Positions 22,535-34,926 of a stretch of DNA of 64,000 bases are shown here, piece after piece. This DNA is from Enoplolaimus lenunculus. Its lineage: Eukaryota > Nematoda > Enoplea > Enoplida > Thoracostomopsidae. The DNA lies in assembly GCA_030248215.1 (NCBI GenBank), contig JASANG010000269.1:62001-126000 (forward strand), in the 5' to 3' direction. The position numbers and the translations under genes were made by a program. Positions within the stretch are counted from its first letter, which is position 1. The number at the start of each line of letters is the position of its first letter. The notes under the pieces are model-generated. The model saw only the letters and a program-made list of their open reading frames with translations, ran no database searches and was not told the DNA's origin.

Positions 22535-22680
22535 GCTCAGGCTAGTCTTTAGGAACACACTTTTGCAATGCTAGGCTTACTCTTACGCTTAGGAATACGC
22601 TTAATCTACTGCGACGCTCCAAAAGTAACATTGGCCAACATTTTTATGGCTATTATGATGTTGGCCAATGTTACTTTAAA
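22535..22680. mobile_element. TTAGGC-type MITE, GTTACTTT subtype
   Basis: CAGGCTCAGGCTAGTC and CTTACTCTTACGCTTAGG words are followed by GCTCCAAAAGTAACATTGGCC, and a second inverted GGCCAATGTTACTTTAAAGG sits 40 bp on, suggesting two abutting copies or one broken copy. Confidence 0.4.
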
Positions 22681-22779
22681 GGCCGTCCCATTTTCCCGGG
22701 ACAGAAATGTACCAGGAGTAACCGTTCCATTTTCCCGGGACAGCAATGTACCAGGAGTACATTCAAATAACATAATTGG

Positions 22780-23030
22780 GACAGCGGGACAGTTGGAATA
22801 GATGAGATAGTGGGACAGATGGTTCATTTGGGACAGCTGAAACAATGGGACAGCTGAGACAGATGGGACAGTTGGGACAGATGGGACAGCGGGACAGATA
22901 CGACAGTTAGGACAGAGGGGTCATTTGGGACAGATGGGACAGTTGGGACAGATGGGACAGATGGGACAGTTAGGACAGATGGGACAATTGGGACAGATGG
23001 GACAGATGGGACAGATGGGACAGTTGAGAC
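22780..23030 (+). repeat. GGGACAGAT 9-bp tandem array
   Basis: About 25 units of GGGACAGAT/GGGACAGTT, some separated by diverged stretches such as TCATTTGGGACAG. Because the unit is nine bases one frame reads GQM/GQL repeats, which I take to be a by-product. The flanks have TTTTCCCGGGACAG pieces at 22690-22745 that may have seeded the array. Confidence 0.85.
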
Positions 23031-24481
23031 AGTATATCCTACGTAAATATATCTGCCTGTGCATATGTAAACAGGAGCGCATAAGTGTGCACTCCGGGTA
23101 TATTTGTGTCCCGGGATATTGGGACGGCCTTTATAGCAACATGGGCCATGATGTTATCAGTGAGAACTTTTTCAATTTGCGTTTAAGCAGGAATCAGAAA
23201 TTTTACTGACACAATGTGTAACAACGGTAAAGTATTTACGGTCGGCACTCCAAGGAACGCCTTCCAATACTGCCGGTTACCTAAGTACACAACTAATCAA
23301 ATTTTCACTAATTCTCCAAAAATCACAATTAGCTTTGACGCGCTTACACAAAATTCTGAATTAGCACACTTAGTCCACAGCAGGGTTATAACTACTTTAG
23401 AAAGAAACACGATACCCGAAGGCAAACTGAATACTCCGATGTCTGTCAGGACAATTCAACACGCTTTTTTCTAATTTAATCACTTCACCCAAAAACTTAT
23501 AGCTACTCTACCCAAAGGCAATTGTAAAACTCGGATGTCTGTCGGGACCAAACTTAAATCAGAAATCGCCGGTTGCTTTTAGAAGGCTCAAGAGCCACAA
23601 CAAAACACCGTAAACTCAAGACGCTCAACGTCCAACTAGAAAATCACACAGGCAGGACCGACAGCAGGTTGCTGTAAAATCGAACTCTCCAAGCGCCAAT
23701 TACCTACTCTTTTATACCCTATGTTTCAAAGGTTGTTCCAAGTTCGTTAAAATTATTTTAAAAGTTTAAATTCCTCAAACTCGACAATAATTCAATCTCC
23801 CGCCTAAACATCTTGGATCAACGCATGGTTCGTTTTTCAAAGTTTTTAAAGGTTAATATACAGTTCAAATTACAGATAATAGTCTAACAAAACAAAATTT
23901 TCTTACACACTAACGCACATTTGCAGTATTTACCCCGGTTGCATTCTGCTAGATTCATTTGAAACCGCTAAATGTCAGACACAGAAAGAAAACATCGTAA
24001 TATTGTGTAATACACAGACGCCGGAGTAAAGTTCACCAAAATTTACAGTTTCAACCTTTCTGACAATAGAACAACTCGGCTTTCAACAACTATACGAATA
24101 CACACGCCGCTAACCAGGGTCCGACGGCAATAATTACACAAAATTATTTCTTGACAGCACATTTATTGTTCAACCAGTAACAAAATATTGCATTCTTTCA
24201 TGAAATAAACTGCGTTGAATGTCAGCGCAACAAAATAACACCAGTCGCTTAGGAATTTTTATATTCGTTGGAAACACAACTCAGTTCGCCGGATTCCGTT
24301 CCTTTGTAGCTGTACAGCATAACAAAACAACAATTAAGCAAAATAATTAATCACACAAAAACAACCGTTGCAATAACGTACCTAATAGCCCGCAATGATC
24401 AAAACCTAGCAGTTTTAAACATCACACTTGTCAGGTACCGTCAATTACCATACGATGAAATGGTATCCGTTTACTAATGTT

Positions 24482-24593
24482 CAGGGTGCAAAGCGGAACA
24501 GAATTATTTCGGAATCGAAACAGCAAAAACATTTTTTCGGGAATTCTTATCGGAATCGGAATCGAAATTCCCGATGCACCCTGCTGCTATTAC
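24482..24593. mobile_element. Short hAT-like element, CAGGGTGCA ends, CGGAATC tracts
   Basis: Only 112 bp: CAGGGTGCAAAGCGGAACAG at the left, GATGCACCCTG at the right, with TCGGAATCGGAATCG between. It looks like little more than the two ends of the element at 38476. Confidence 0.6.
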
Positions 24594-25048
24594 TCCGTAA
24601 CCCCTACTACTGTTACATCATCAGACTGCAACTCTCGCAAGATAGCACTGTTGTAATGTTTTCTAACAGTCATACGAAACACATAAAAAACGCATAGGGC
24701 AGCGTGACAACCCTGAATCCAAATACATCCGAAAAATTTTTTGGCGTTACTTTGAATGTAAGGCTAGTTACATTTCACACAAGATTTATTGATTTAGTGC
24801 AAGCAGGCTGCAGTTGTCTGGTTTAGCAGGGTGGGTCCGAATTCACGATTTGACCGAATCGAAATCCGAACCACAAATTTTTGCCGAATCCGAATCCGAA
24901 GCTTTGTTGCCGCTAAAATTTTTCGGAGTCTTACATATCGGCAAATGTAAATTGTGGCAACAAAAGTTAATGGGTTTACAGATTGTTTAAAAGTAAATAA
25001 CCGGTCCGATCATTCAAAGTGAAACTACGGGTATAATTTGCACCAGAT

Positions 25049-25198
25049 ATGAACCCTTGTTTACCATCGGGTGGCTGCCACGCTAAACAAACCTGTAAAG
25101 CTTGCAGAATCTGCGATTTTTGCTTGCGTACACAAAAACATTATATGATCACCGCTGCATTACAAACTGTATCAATCGCAATAGTCACAACATCATAA
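25049..25198 (+). CDS. Short Cys-rich ORF, 49 residues, unknown
   Basis: An ATG-started frame contains six cysteines within about 22 residues (C-x5-C-x5-C-x2-C-x2-C-x2-C, around GGCHAKQTCKACRICDFC), then a mildly hydrophobic end. An overlapping longer frame (25102-25368) carries further Cys and charged residues. No family is recognised and no good splice sites flank it. It could be one exon of an unseen gene or chance. Confidence 0.2.
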   Translation: MNPCLPSGGCHAKQTCKACRICDFCLRTQKHYMITAALQTVSIAIVTTS

Positions 25199-25745
25199 AG
25201 CGAGTTAAAAATGCGAGAATCTCAAAAGTTTCTTTTCATATTGAAATATCAATCGCCACTCAGAGAATGAATGCGAAAGAGTTGCACATAAATATTATCG
25301 ATGACGAATTACAAATATCACGTCCAGGCGAAGCAACTGGTATATATAAACTCAAAGATTTCGTTTGAATTGCACTAAACTTTCATCAGGTTTACGAAAA
25401 CACATCAGAAGCACTTTATTAGCAAAACCGAACTAATTGCAAAATGCATGTGTAAATAACAATTTTGCGAGACAGAATTTGCAATATTTAAATGATTATA
25501 AAATTTGCCACAAAAACGCGAAAAAGAAAAAGAAAAAAGAAAAAAATTTCGACTTCTACATCTGTGAAAGTAGGAGCACGAATAGAAAATAGTTTTTTAA
25601 GGAAGTCCGACCGGAAGAGGAATTCTGGTAGAACCCTGCCGTAAGCCTAAATATAAGCCTATAGTTTCATCATTTTAGGCAAAATCTACTCAGCTATTTT
25701 TACGCTGATTAGCATATTCAAACGTTTAAAGCTAACGCTTGCTAA

Positions 25746-27632
25746 TGCGTCATCCATTTTATCGTGTGCCCGCCGCGTGGAAAATTGACACAACCATTTC
25801 TAAGTACGGTTTTGAAAAACGCTTCAAGAAGGAAATTGAATTTGAAAAAATTGGTCTAGTGGGAAATTGAGGCAATTTACAAACCGTACTAGTAAATTGA
25901 AATGATATTTTGAGTGTCAATTTCCCAATAGGGAATTTAAATAGGACAGCAGTAGGAAATTGAGACATTTTTGAAACTTAGATAGGAAATTGATAAGCTA
26001 AATTTGCTGTCGAAAAGGAAATTGAAAAGTCACCAAAACTGCAGTGGGAAATGGGCACCCAAATTTCAGTTTCGATTTCCCTCACGGTAGTTGCAAATCA
26101 GCAGGGCAGTGGGAAATTGAAAAAATCATAAAAGCGGAAACACTGCGGTAGGTACATGGCCTTTGACCTAATCGATGCAATACTTCGCTTTTGTTTACGC
26201 TTTGCGGTAACGTCATTGCTGCTATTTTCAACAAAAGTCCGCAATGTTTTACAGATAAGTTTGCTTATTAAGCTTATGCGTTTGCCGAAACCATCGGCAT
26301 TCTATTGTACTGATACATGCCGAATATAAAAAGTTAAGGCTATGCTTATGTTCACGCTTAACCAAATTCGATTCTCGTCATACCCGATGACCCTGACTAA
26401 TGCGTACATTAATCTGAACTGTAAACCTTTGCCGAACTTCACAGTATATGTGGGGGCTTTTGTATTCAATCCAATTATCGTTTAATGCGTCGCTTTGGTT
26501 CATTGTGCACTGTATTAAAGAAAAATGAACCTGTATGCGTTAAGTACGGCAGCATATACAGAATGAACTGTTTGTTACTTTAAATTTGAATTTTAACCTT
26601 CGTTATAATAGCGTGCTTTTGGAGTAGCAACAAGTGTCATTTTGTTTACCAGCTCTACAAGAAACAGTTTACATTGCAATCTTAAAAAGTTCGGTGTATT
26701 TTCAGTTTGCCCCATATGCCTAACACTTCAACCAGATCGAAATAAATAACATTTCTGATTTTTGTATTTAAATTCGTAATTTATGCTATTTTACACGCTT
26801 ACATTATCATTGTTTTTGTCCAAGTTTTTTTACTGAATTCAAAATATCACGTATGCACATGCTAATGACAGTGAATAAAACCTATGTACTGTAGTAACCC
26901 AAATAAAAAGAGGAGAAAATAGTCTGATTTGGAGTCTAAGTCAATACGTCTTCATTTCTTTAATTAGAGTCCGTAAATGGATAGGGTACGATATTAATGA
27001 TTTTATTATTGTAACTACCCGAATAAGAGGGTGTGATAAGGGGGGTCCCCATTTCAACTTAGGAGGCCCATCACATTCAATTTCTACTTTCAATTTCAAT
27101 CGCACAATTTCAACCTTGCCACTTGGGCGGCCCATAAAACATTTCTAGAAACTCTCCAAAATTTCAACTTAGGAGGCCCATCACATTCAGTTCCTACTTT
27201 CAATTTCAATCGCACAATTTCAACCTTGCGACTTGGGTGGCCCATCAAACATCATTTCTAGAAACTCTCATCCTGACCTTCAATTTGAACTTTGAGTTGC
27301 AAAATTTCAACCTTTTTGGGGACAATATCACAACTGAAATTGTAAACTGTAAATTCAATTTTCGATAACAGGGACAATATCGTTAAATTGGTAAACGTTA
27401 TGCTTCTCTTTCAATTTCCACTTTGGTAATTGCAGTGTCAAGGCAAAGCGAAAATTGAATTTGGAAAATGGCGCAATTTCCCATTGTCCTTGTGTTTAAA
27501 AAATCGATAGCTGTGGGAAATTGAAACAGTTTTGAAATTCAATTTCCTTTTTGAAGCGTTTTTCAAAACCGTACTTGGAAATGGTTGTGTCAATTTTCCA
27601 CACGGCGGGCACACGATAAAATGGATGACGCA
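25746..27632. mobile_element. 1.9-kb non-autonomous element with ~100-bp inverted ends, TSD TAA
   Basis: The left end TGCGTCATCCATTTTATCG continues for about 100 bp and returns inverted at 27535-27632 with a handful of mismatches. TAA flanks both sides (25743-25745, 27633-27635), which fits the PIF/Harbinger TWA preference. The subterminal parts are rich in GGGAAATTGA words. Inside, a block of about 110 bp is duplicated (27052-27160 and 27161-27270) and a GAATAAGAGG fragment has inserted (26885-27030). No transposase frame seen. Confidence 0.8.
27052..27270 (+). repeat. Tandem pair of ~110-bp units
   Basis: The phrase AATTTCAACTTAGGAGGCCC recurs at both unit starts, followed by matching ATTTCAATCGCACAATTTCA and GAAACTCT words. 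The second copy has small differences. It lies within the 1.9-kb element. Confidence 0.8.
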
Positions 27633-28593
27633 TAAATCCGCAATCACCCACTCATTACAAATGTTTTTCAATAATTTTTTTATTGCTTGTCTACTTTATA
27701 TATGGATAAATGGCATTCTGGAACGCATTAACGAATAGGAAGGGGACCTTACAACACCATATGTCCAACTTAAGTTTAAATCTTTGCCTAAAAGGCGTTA
27801 AAAGTTTGAGCTTTTATCTGAGCCTAAGTGTTGTCCCGAAACCGAAGCCTTTAGTGCGGGGTTCACGTGAACACTGAGGAAGTTTGAGACACTTTGTACA
27901 TCAGAACATTGAGTGGTTTTTGTTTGGTTATAAATTCCATATCGTATCAAAATCGAAAGTTTTCTGCTGACATCACGTATGGTACACGTTTGTGCCTCAT
28001 ACTTGAAGCAAGTCAACGAAATTGTCCAATAATGTATCAAATCCTAGAATTTTGAAACCTGAAATTTTTAGTTATGACACAGTTCCGAGCAAGTTTTTCT
28101 TCCGAAATGACATCGCTGGCACTTAATATTTTCGTATGTTTCGCAGCATATGATGATATGCTGCGGTTTATATCGTAAACATTCGACTTTGGTCTGTTCA
28201 CCCGTTTTATGACAACCCTAAATTTACAATTGACATCAAATCGACATGTAACAAAACGTGTTTCAGCTTCAGTTGTAGCGTGAACCATACATAATGAGTG
28301 CAGCAGCGAATTCAAAAATATTTACAAAAGGCAAATAAACTCAAAAGAAAGCAATTTATTCTACTTTAATTAACGGATTTTCTTTTGTAACGCATGCTTG
28401 ATATTAAAAACCGTAGCATACAATAAAGTCTGATCAGCTGTCTCAAGATGGAGCCCTTTCTCTACCCTTAAGCCGTTGTCCCCACAACCAAATAATAAAG
28501 GGGGAACAGAAATTCATAGAATTACCCGTTAAATAAATTTTAACATTTAATTTGTTTTTAGCGAAAGTAGTAATATATATTTTTTATATTTAT

Positions 28594-28924
28594 CCGGGTA
28601 CAACCGGAGATCTGCCTCCGGCTCCGGCATAAAATTGGCGTCCTGCTGCGGCAGAATTTTTGCCTCAGATTCCGGCAGTTTCGGTGGTAAAATATTGCAT
28701 AATTTTGCAAAATTTATCTGTTTAGCACGTTTCGTCGAAATACTTTTGTCGCAATTTTATGGAAGAATTTCCGAAATTTTTCAGAAAATTAGCGTATAAA
28801 GCCAAACAACTTAACAACATATTGCAGATATTTGCTAAAATTAACTATAAATTAATCATCATTTTTACTACCTGATTTCTACTCACCTCCGGCTGCGGTG
28901 CTTTTCACCTCCGGTTGCACCCTG
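28594..28924. mobile_element. hAT-like element, CAGGGTGCAACCGGA family, minus orientation
   Basis: CCGGGTACAACCGGAG at the left, CCTCCGGTTGCACCCTG at the right; CTCCGGCTCCGGC tracts and the core around AACATATTGCAGATATTTGC match the 52.6-kb copy in reverse. Confidence 0.7.
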
Positions 28925-30802
28925 ATATATAATGTAATATAATATATAATATATACTGAAAACATCACAGAAAACACCGCTATTCGCCATGTCAATACCG
29001 GATTGATCTCGTAAAGGGTACTTGCAGTAGAAAGCTATCAATTTTACACTAAATAAATTTCTATAAATTTCATCGCAAAACGAAAACTTAGACAGCGAAG
29101 AATTTGAAATATTTTAGTATTAAAATTGAAAAGTATACTAATTTATTGTTTACTATTTCTGTATACAGACCTCACGCGGTGATTTCTTGCCGCAGTTTCT
29201 ATTTTTGTTCATTATTTTAGCGTTGTAGTTATTCTACACACTAAAAGATCAGCCGTGACTTATCTTGTACTTGGTCAAACTGTTTATTTCATATAACCAC
29301 TCATAGGCTTTTCAAAGCCCTAAGTAAGATTTATTGCGAGGACATGTGTTACACGCTAAGCCTAAAGTCTGACCCTTCGCCTAAACCTAAAATTAAGCCT
29401 AAAATGTTATTGTAAACATGGGGTTAAGCCCCAGCGTGTGACCGGATATGTGTTTCCGGTAAACATCGGCGTTTTTCGGTTTCCAGTATAGAAGTAACGC
29501 AAATTTTGTTATGTTTACGTTCAAAATTGGCAACAAAAATCACGTATATATCTCTTGCCAATTTTTCCATATTTGAACTTCATTCACTACACAATTCAGA
29601 ATCGTGGAACAGTGTTTAAATTTCAAACTAAATTTTATACTTCATTTCGTCTGTGTGTCGTGGTTTTTTACGGTTAAAAACTGACCATCTTAAAAACTGT
29701 TTGCTAATATTTTTTACACTTTTTTTGATTTTTAATCTCAAAAATAAGAAGCAAATTGCGAAATTTGTGCGTGCGTCTCTTAGTACTTGTCACGAGTACT
29801 GAAATATTTTTCAAAACGATGCTGGTCTAATATTTCGCACAAAATACAAGGGCGGTGGTGGGGAACACAACGGTAATCGTACAATTGAAACGCTGTCAAG
29901 AGAATGGACGTACAACGATGTGTGAAAACCTTCTCACAGAGTTCAAACGTTCAAGATTATGTCCGTGTACGAGAGTTATTTTTTGACATTTTTTTGAAAA
30001 ATAAGTATTTTTTAATTTTTTTCTCATAAATTGTCGTTTCAATGAGATTAAAGATAGATAATCATTATTTACATTTGCTTCATTTTCAGCTAGTTTTCCT
30101 TGAAATTGCCAATCAAAGACTATAAAACATACAGGTTATATACGTTGATTTTGAAACGAATAGCGTTGAGAACGTACTTGAAAGTATGATATCTAGTAAA
30201 TCATTTTGAGTACTAAGTTTGGTTATAAATACCTTGTTTTTCTTAGAATATAATCTTTAAAAAGAGCGATAAAATTATCAAGAGCCTTCCTAAAAAGCGA
30301 AATAGCGTTTCAAGCACTTAAACCGAATTTTGTACGATATTTCGTGCCAGCGTACACTATAAAAAATGTTGGAAATATATATTTAGCAAAACAAAGCTAT
30401 AAGCGTAAAGCTAAAATTTGATAATTTCCTCAAATTTAAGCAGGATCAACGACGGATATGTTTGCTAATCTACACTACATACAGGTTGGTGACAGTTACT
30501 GTCACAGCATAATTCCACCTTTTTATTTTATAATCATTTTTCAACGTTTTTTGAACGATCGTTATAAGCAGTATTTTTCCGATTTTTATAAGCTTGGAAG
30601 TCCGTTTTATTAAAGTAATGGCTCAAATCTACAAAGTTGCGCTGTTTGTCTAAATTTTGTTTAAGTTTATCAAAAAACTGAACTAAATTGAATTATCTTT
30701 CACTTGACTGCTCTGGCGCTTTAACGCAATTACTCTGTCGCTGCAATTCTATTTTACTTTGTAACTCCAGTGCAATTACTTTATCGCTCCAATGCAATAA
30801 CA

Positions 30803-30987
30803 CACTGCAAAAAATGGTGAGTCAAATTGACACTGTCCGAAATAGGCTTTTCCTGACTATACAAACTGAGTGAAAATTAGACTCCGTCATAGACAAATTG
30901 AGTCGAATATGACTTAGGCGCAGTCGGATTTGGATTCAGTTTGCGTAGGCAGGAAAAACCTATTTCAGAGAGAGTCAATTTGACTCA
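30803..30987. mobile_element. CACTGCAAAAAAT palindrome, copy 1
   Basis: Begins CACTGCAAAAAATGGTGAG, then ATAGGCTTTTCCTGACTA; the second half is the inverted image (GGCAGGAAAAACCTATTTC). The right terminus is lost. Confidence 0.65.
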
Positions 30988-31346
30988 ATGAAATATCTCG
31001 CCAAACCGCGCATACCGGTCCTATTGCGATTTTAGATGCTATGCAATGTAAAGGTTTGACATTAATTGATTTTGCGACAAAATACATTTTATTTACAATT
31101 TGCAGCCAGTCCGTAAGCTGCCAAAGTCGCTAAACCCTTGAGTCCATAAATGTCAATTATCCCAAATCGTAGAGCATAAAATGACTCCTGGATCAAATAC
31201 CTAAAGTTGAGTTGGAAACTTTAAAGCGTACTTAAGTTTTGAAAGTACCTACATTCCAAGGTATAATTGCATTATATATCGCTCAAGGTTTTGAGGCAAG
31301 TCAAAAAACGTTTAATTCAACCAATAGTTATAATACCAGGTAATTA

Positions 31347-31476
31347 TAACAGTAACGAAAGATGGCGGAGGGTGGGTTGGAAATCAATAATTGTCCGTAA
31401 CCGAATAACAGGGGTATCCTCTGAAGAGGCCAAATAAATATCAGTCCTCCCCCTCTTATTCGGGTCGCTACAGTAC
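31347..31476. mobile_element. GAATAAGAGGGGG family element, best-preserved copy
   Basis: Ends with CCCCCTCTTATTCGGGTCGC and has CTCTGAAGAGGCCAAATAAA and CCGTAACCGAATAACAGGGG inside. Related copies at about 427-545, 3265-3365, 12600-12735, 14705-14790, 26885-27030 and 48770-48893 share the same words. The superfamily is not clear to me; here it abuts a CACTGCAAAAAAT fragment (31474-31628). Confidence 0.55.
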
Positions 31477-33217
31477 ACAAACTGAGTCAAATTCGACTCC
31501 GCCAGTGTCAAATTCGGCTCACTGAGAAGCACGTTTGACTCCGGCGAAGTCGAATTTGACTCCATTTGCGTAGTCCCGAAAAGCCTATTTCAGAAAGAGT
31601 CAATTTGATTCATCATTTTTGGAATGTGGTGTAAAACGTACGTCATCCTCTCTTGCATATCGGACCTACGAGCGGATCCAAAAGGAGCGCATGCCGTTGC
31701 CCGTTAACAAAGCTTTATTGATAAAATTATAAGTACGCCTGGCTGTTTTACCTTTTGAAAATTGGCGCGTCACTCCGCCCCCTTGAAAAATTTTTTGGAT
31801 CCGCCGCTGTCGTAAACAGTCCATACAGTCTGTTACAACTTTTACAAAATTTATTTCCGATCTGCACAAAATTTTAAGCCGGAAATTGTTTTTATTTTAA
31901 TTTTAAAAACATTTGTTAAAAGTTTTTTAATAAACAAGTAAACAAAATAGACTTAATCCATTATTCAATTATATACAGATTATATACTCATTGTATAGTT
32001 TTTCTATGACTCAAGGTATTGAGCCTAAAATTCAACGAATTCATCACAAACCGACGATATGTGGCTTTGTCATTTTATTACTTTAACAGAGAACCGTAAC
32101 CCGTACACTACAAAAAATGGTGAGTCAAATTGATTCTCTCCGAAACAGGCTTTTCCTGTCTACACAAACAGAATCAAAATGTTAGACCCCGAAGGCCATT
32201 TTTAAAATCTTAGCCCGTGAAGGACGTTTTCCTCCGCTTCGGCTGTATGGAATAATTTTTAAAAACAACAAATATTAAAGTGTAACAAATTCTTTTACAG
32301 CCGTTGCCAATCTTTTAAGCTTGTATCCTGATGCGAAGTTATCATTCAGTATACCCTATTGTCACATTGCTACCTCTTTCATTTTCCTGCTTTCGGGGGC
32401 CGAAGCAACGCCCCATACCCCGATTTGCGGAGCCCGCAACCAAATGAGGGTACCCACCTTAACACGATTTTAAACAAAAATTTGAAAAATATTTCTATCA
32501 TTGCAAGGAGCTTCTACCCTTGGGAGGTGTGCACCCAACCTGTTCCGGCACTGCCTGACGTTTTTTACAGTGCACACAGTGTAATACTTATAAAATATTG
32601 CCAAAATGAAACGTTTCTAAACAGAAATTCTAAATTTTATCATTTTAAAATATAAAATCAGGAGAAAATGAATTTAGTAACGTAACATTTCCGAATTGAA
32701 AATGAACTCAAACGGATTAACAAAATTTGTGTTCCAATTTCAACATTTCAAAATCATATTCAGTGCTGAATTTTAAAAAGATCTGCTTAAAATGTTTTTA
32801 ATTTTTTTTCTGGTATTTTTGTTCGAATCCGAGTGCAAATATCTGTATGACATGTAGAACTAATTTTGAAATGGTGCTCGCAGCCGCATGACACATAAAA
32901 GATACGCAGAAAATACAATCGGTAAACTGCAATTTCGGCGAAATAACTGCACACGCAGTATCAAAATATCAGGTGCATTGAGACTGATATTCGAAATCAA
33001 CCATTGGGGCCACATATGCTGGAGTGCTGCAATAATCAAAGAAACCTAGCGAGCGAACCGACCAAGAAGTCAAATGCAATTTTAATGATAAATAAAGTGG
33101 GCGTCTTACTATTTTTTGATTAGCTTTTGCATTCTGTGCTTATGCAAAAATTTCTGTCCTAGTAAATCGGAGGCTTCGGCTGTCGTTGCCTTTACACCTG
33201 CTGCGCTCTGCATACTA

Positions 33218-33610
33218 TGATGCAATTTTTGCATTATTGATGTATTTCATCTAAACATATTATATTCGTACACACATATATAACATAATGCAATTTTTGC
33301 AATTTGCAATTTTTGGCAGTTATTCTAAAAATTACTGCGCGATTATGGATACCACATTTATACATAAAATAATGCAATTTTTGCAATTATTCATGTATTT
33401 TATATTTATATATTTGTACGCACAGGCATATATATACTTACTGCAATTTTTGGCAGTTATTCAAAAAATTACTGCGCGCGTTATGAATCACATATATATA
33501 ACAATGCAATTTTTGCAATTATTCATGTATTTTGTATACAAACATATATTCGTACGTAAACATATATACACATAATGCGATTTATGGCAGTCCTTAAAAA
33601 TTTACTGCTA
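33218..33610 (+). repeat. Imperfect tandem block, ~110-bp unit, 3-4 copies
   Basis: The words TGCAATTTTTGCAATTATTC and GCAATTTTTGGCAGTTATTC recur with TATATA-rich spacers and the ATTACTGCGCG motif. Copies differ by small indels. Confidence 0.75.
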
Positions 33611-33927
33611 CGCATTTTATGAGTCACACAGCCAATACGGACGATTTGTCAGCGCATTGTGCGTCGCAATACTGCGAAAACTCAATATAAAAACACGACA
33701 GCAGTTGAGCGGCGAGCAACCAGTTTAAATTTTAACTGTTGAAAATTTAAATTTTTGAATTTGGCAGTTCAAAACAGTTGTATTTGATAGTTTTGTGTAA
33801 AATGTTGACTGGTAAATAGACTTCATGCATAGAACCGTCCCAAACACTAATTACATGCATCTAAATGGCAGCCTAAGCGTTGGATTAATACGTACGATTT
33901 GGCCAGGATGTTTGATATAAGGGTGTA

Positions 33928-34133
33928 CTGCAAAAAATGATGAGTCAAATTGACTTTTCGAAATGGCTTTTCCTGACTACACAAGCTGAGTCAAAATTCG
34001 ACTCCGGCAGAGTCAAATTCGAGTCACTGAGTAGCATGTTTGACTCTGGCGGAGTAGAAATTTGACTTAGTTTGTGTAGTCAGGAAAAGCCTATTTCGGA
34101 GAGAGTCAATTTGATTCACCATTTTTTGCAGTG
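33928..34133. mobile_element. CACTGCAAAAAAT palindrome, copy 2
   Basis: CTGCAAAAAATGATGAGTC at the left and CACCATTTTTTGCAGTG at the right, with the GACTCCGGCAGAGTC centre typical of the family. Confidence 0.75.
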
Positions 34134-34705
34134 TGTAGGCGAGTACTTGCGTTTTTAGGCAGATTCACTATGCTGTTTTGATTATTTATTTCTTGTAGAA
34201 TTTAACAGCTTGCCACTGTTGGGCAGGATTTTTGTCTGTGGCAGATAAGCTAATAATGGAGCAACCAGTGGTTGGTTTATCTATATATTAAAGCTGGCCC
34301 CACATACGTATTTTGTGCAACGTTTCAGCAGATTTTTAACTATGCAAATTAAGACTGTATCTGCAAAGCACTACAGCTGTTCAAAAAGTATTTTTTAATT
34401 TCGTTTATGAGGGGTCCAAGTAATAATTTAGCCTAGGGCCAGAGAAACCTTAGTCCAGTTACACATATGTGCAACTTACGTGTTACTAGTATGTTTTATT
34501 CATTATTTTACTGACTTCTGTTAAGCTTACAATTTTTGCTTATGGTTTTAGTTCTTGTAAATTTTGAGTATATTTTTTGCACCCGAACACCATGATGATG
34601 TGGCATTATTTCCTAAAAAGTGCTGATTTTTCAGCGTTGGGTAAAATAACATTTAGGGACTTTATTAGATGAACTAACTATATGCATGTTATATATGTAT
34701 ACATA

Positions 34706-34926
34706 CACTGCAAAAAATGGCGAGTCAAAATGACTCTCTCCGAAATAGGCTTTTCCTGACTACACAAACTGAGTCAAATGTCGACTCCGGCAGAGTCACA
34801 TTCGACTAACTGAGTCGCTCGGTGAGTCGAGTTTGACTTTGGCGGAGTCGAATTTGACTCAGTTTGTGTAGCCCGGAAAAAGCTTATTTCGGAGAGAGTC
34901 AATTTGACTCACCATTTTTTGCAATG
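34706..34926. mobile_element. CACTGCAAAAAAT palindrome, copy 3, 221 bp, TA flanks
   Basis: CACTGCAAAAAATGGCGAG to CACCATTTTTTGCAATG, flanked by TA on both sides. The two halves pair almost end to end. The TA target and terminal palindrome suggest Tc1/mariner-type mobilisation. Confidence 0.8.

Noticed and set aside
22901-23100. CRISPR-like array
   Set aside because: Unit is 9 bp and contiguous with no spacers, in an intron-bearing eukaryotic genome.
23100-24450. Possible LTR-type retroelement remnant
   Set aside because: Two loosely similar words and AACA-rich sequence only; no terminal repeat pair, primer site or coding trace could be shown.
28037-28315. 92-codon minus-strand frame with a following frame at 27798-28040
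   Set aside because: No family resemblance, no good splice sites, and composition like the surrounding spacer.
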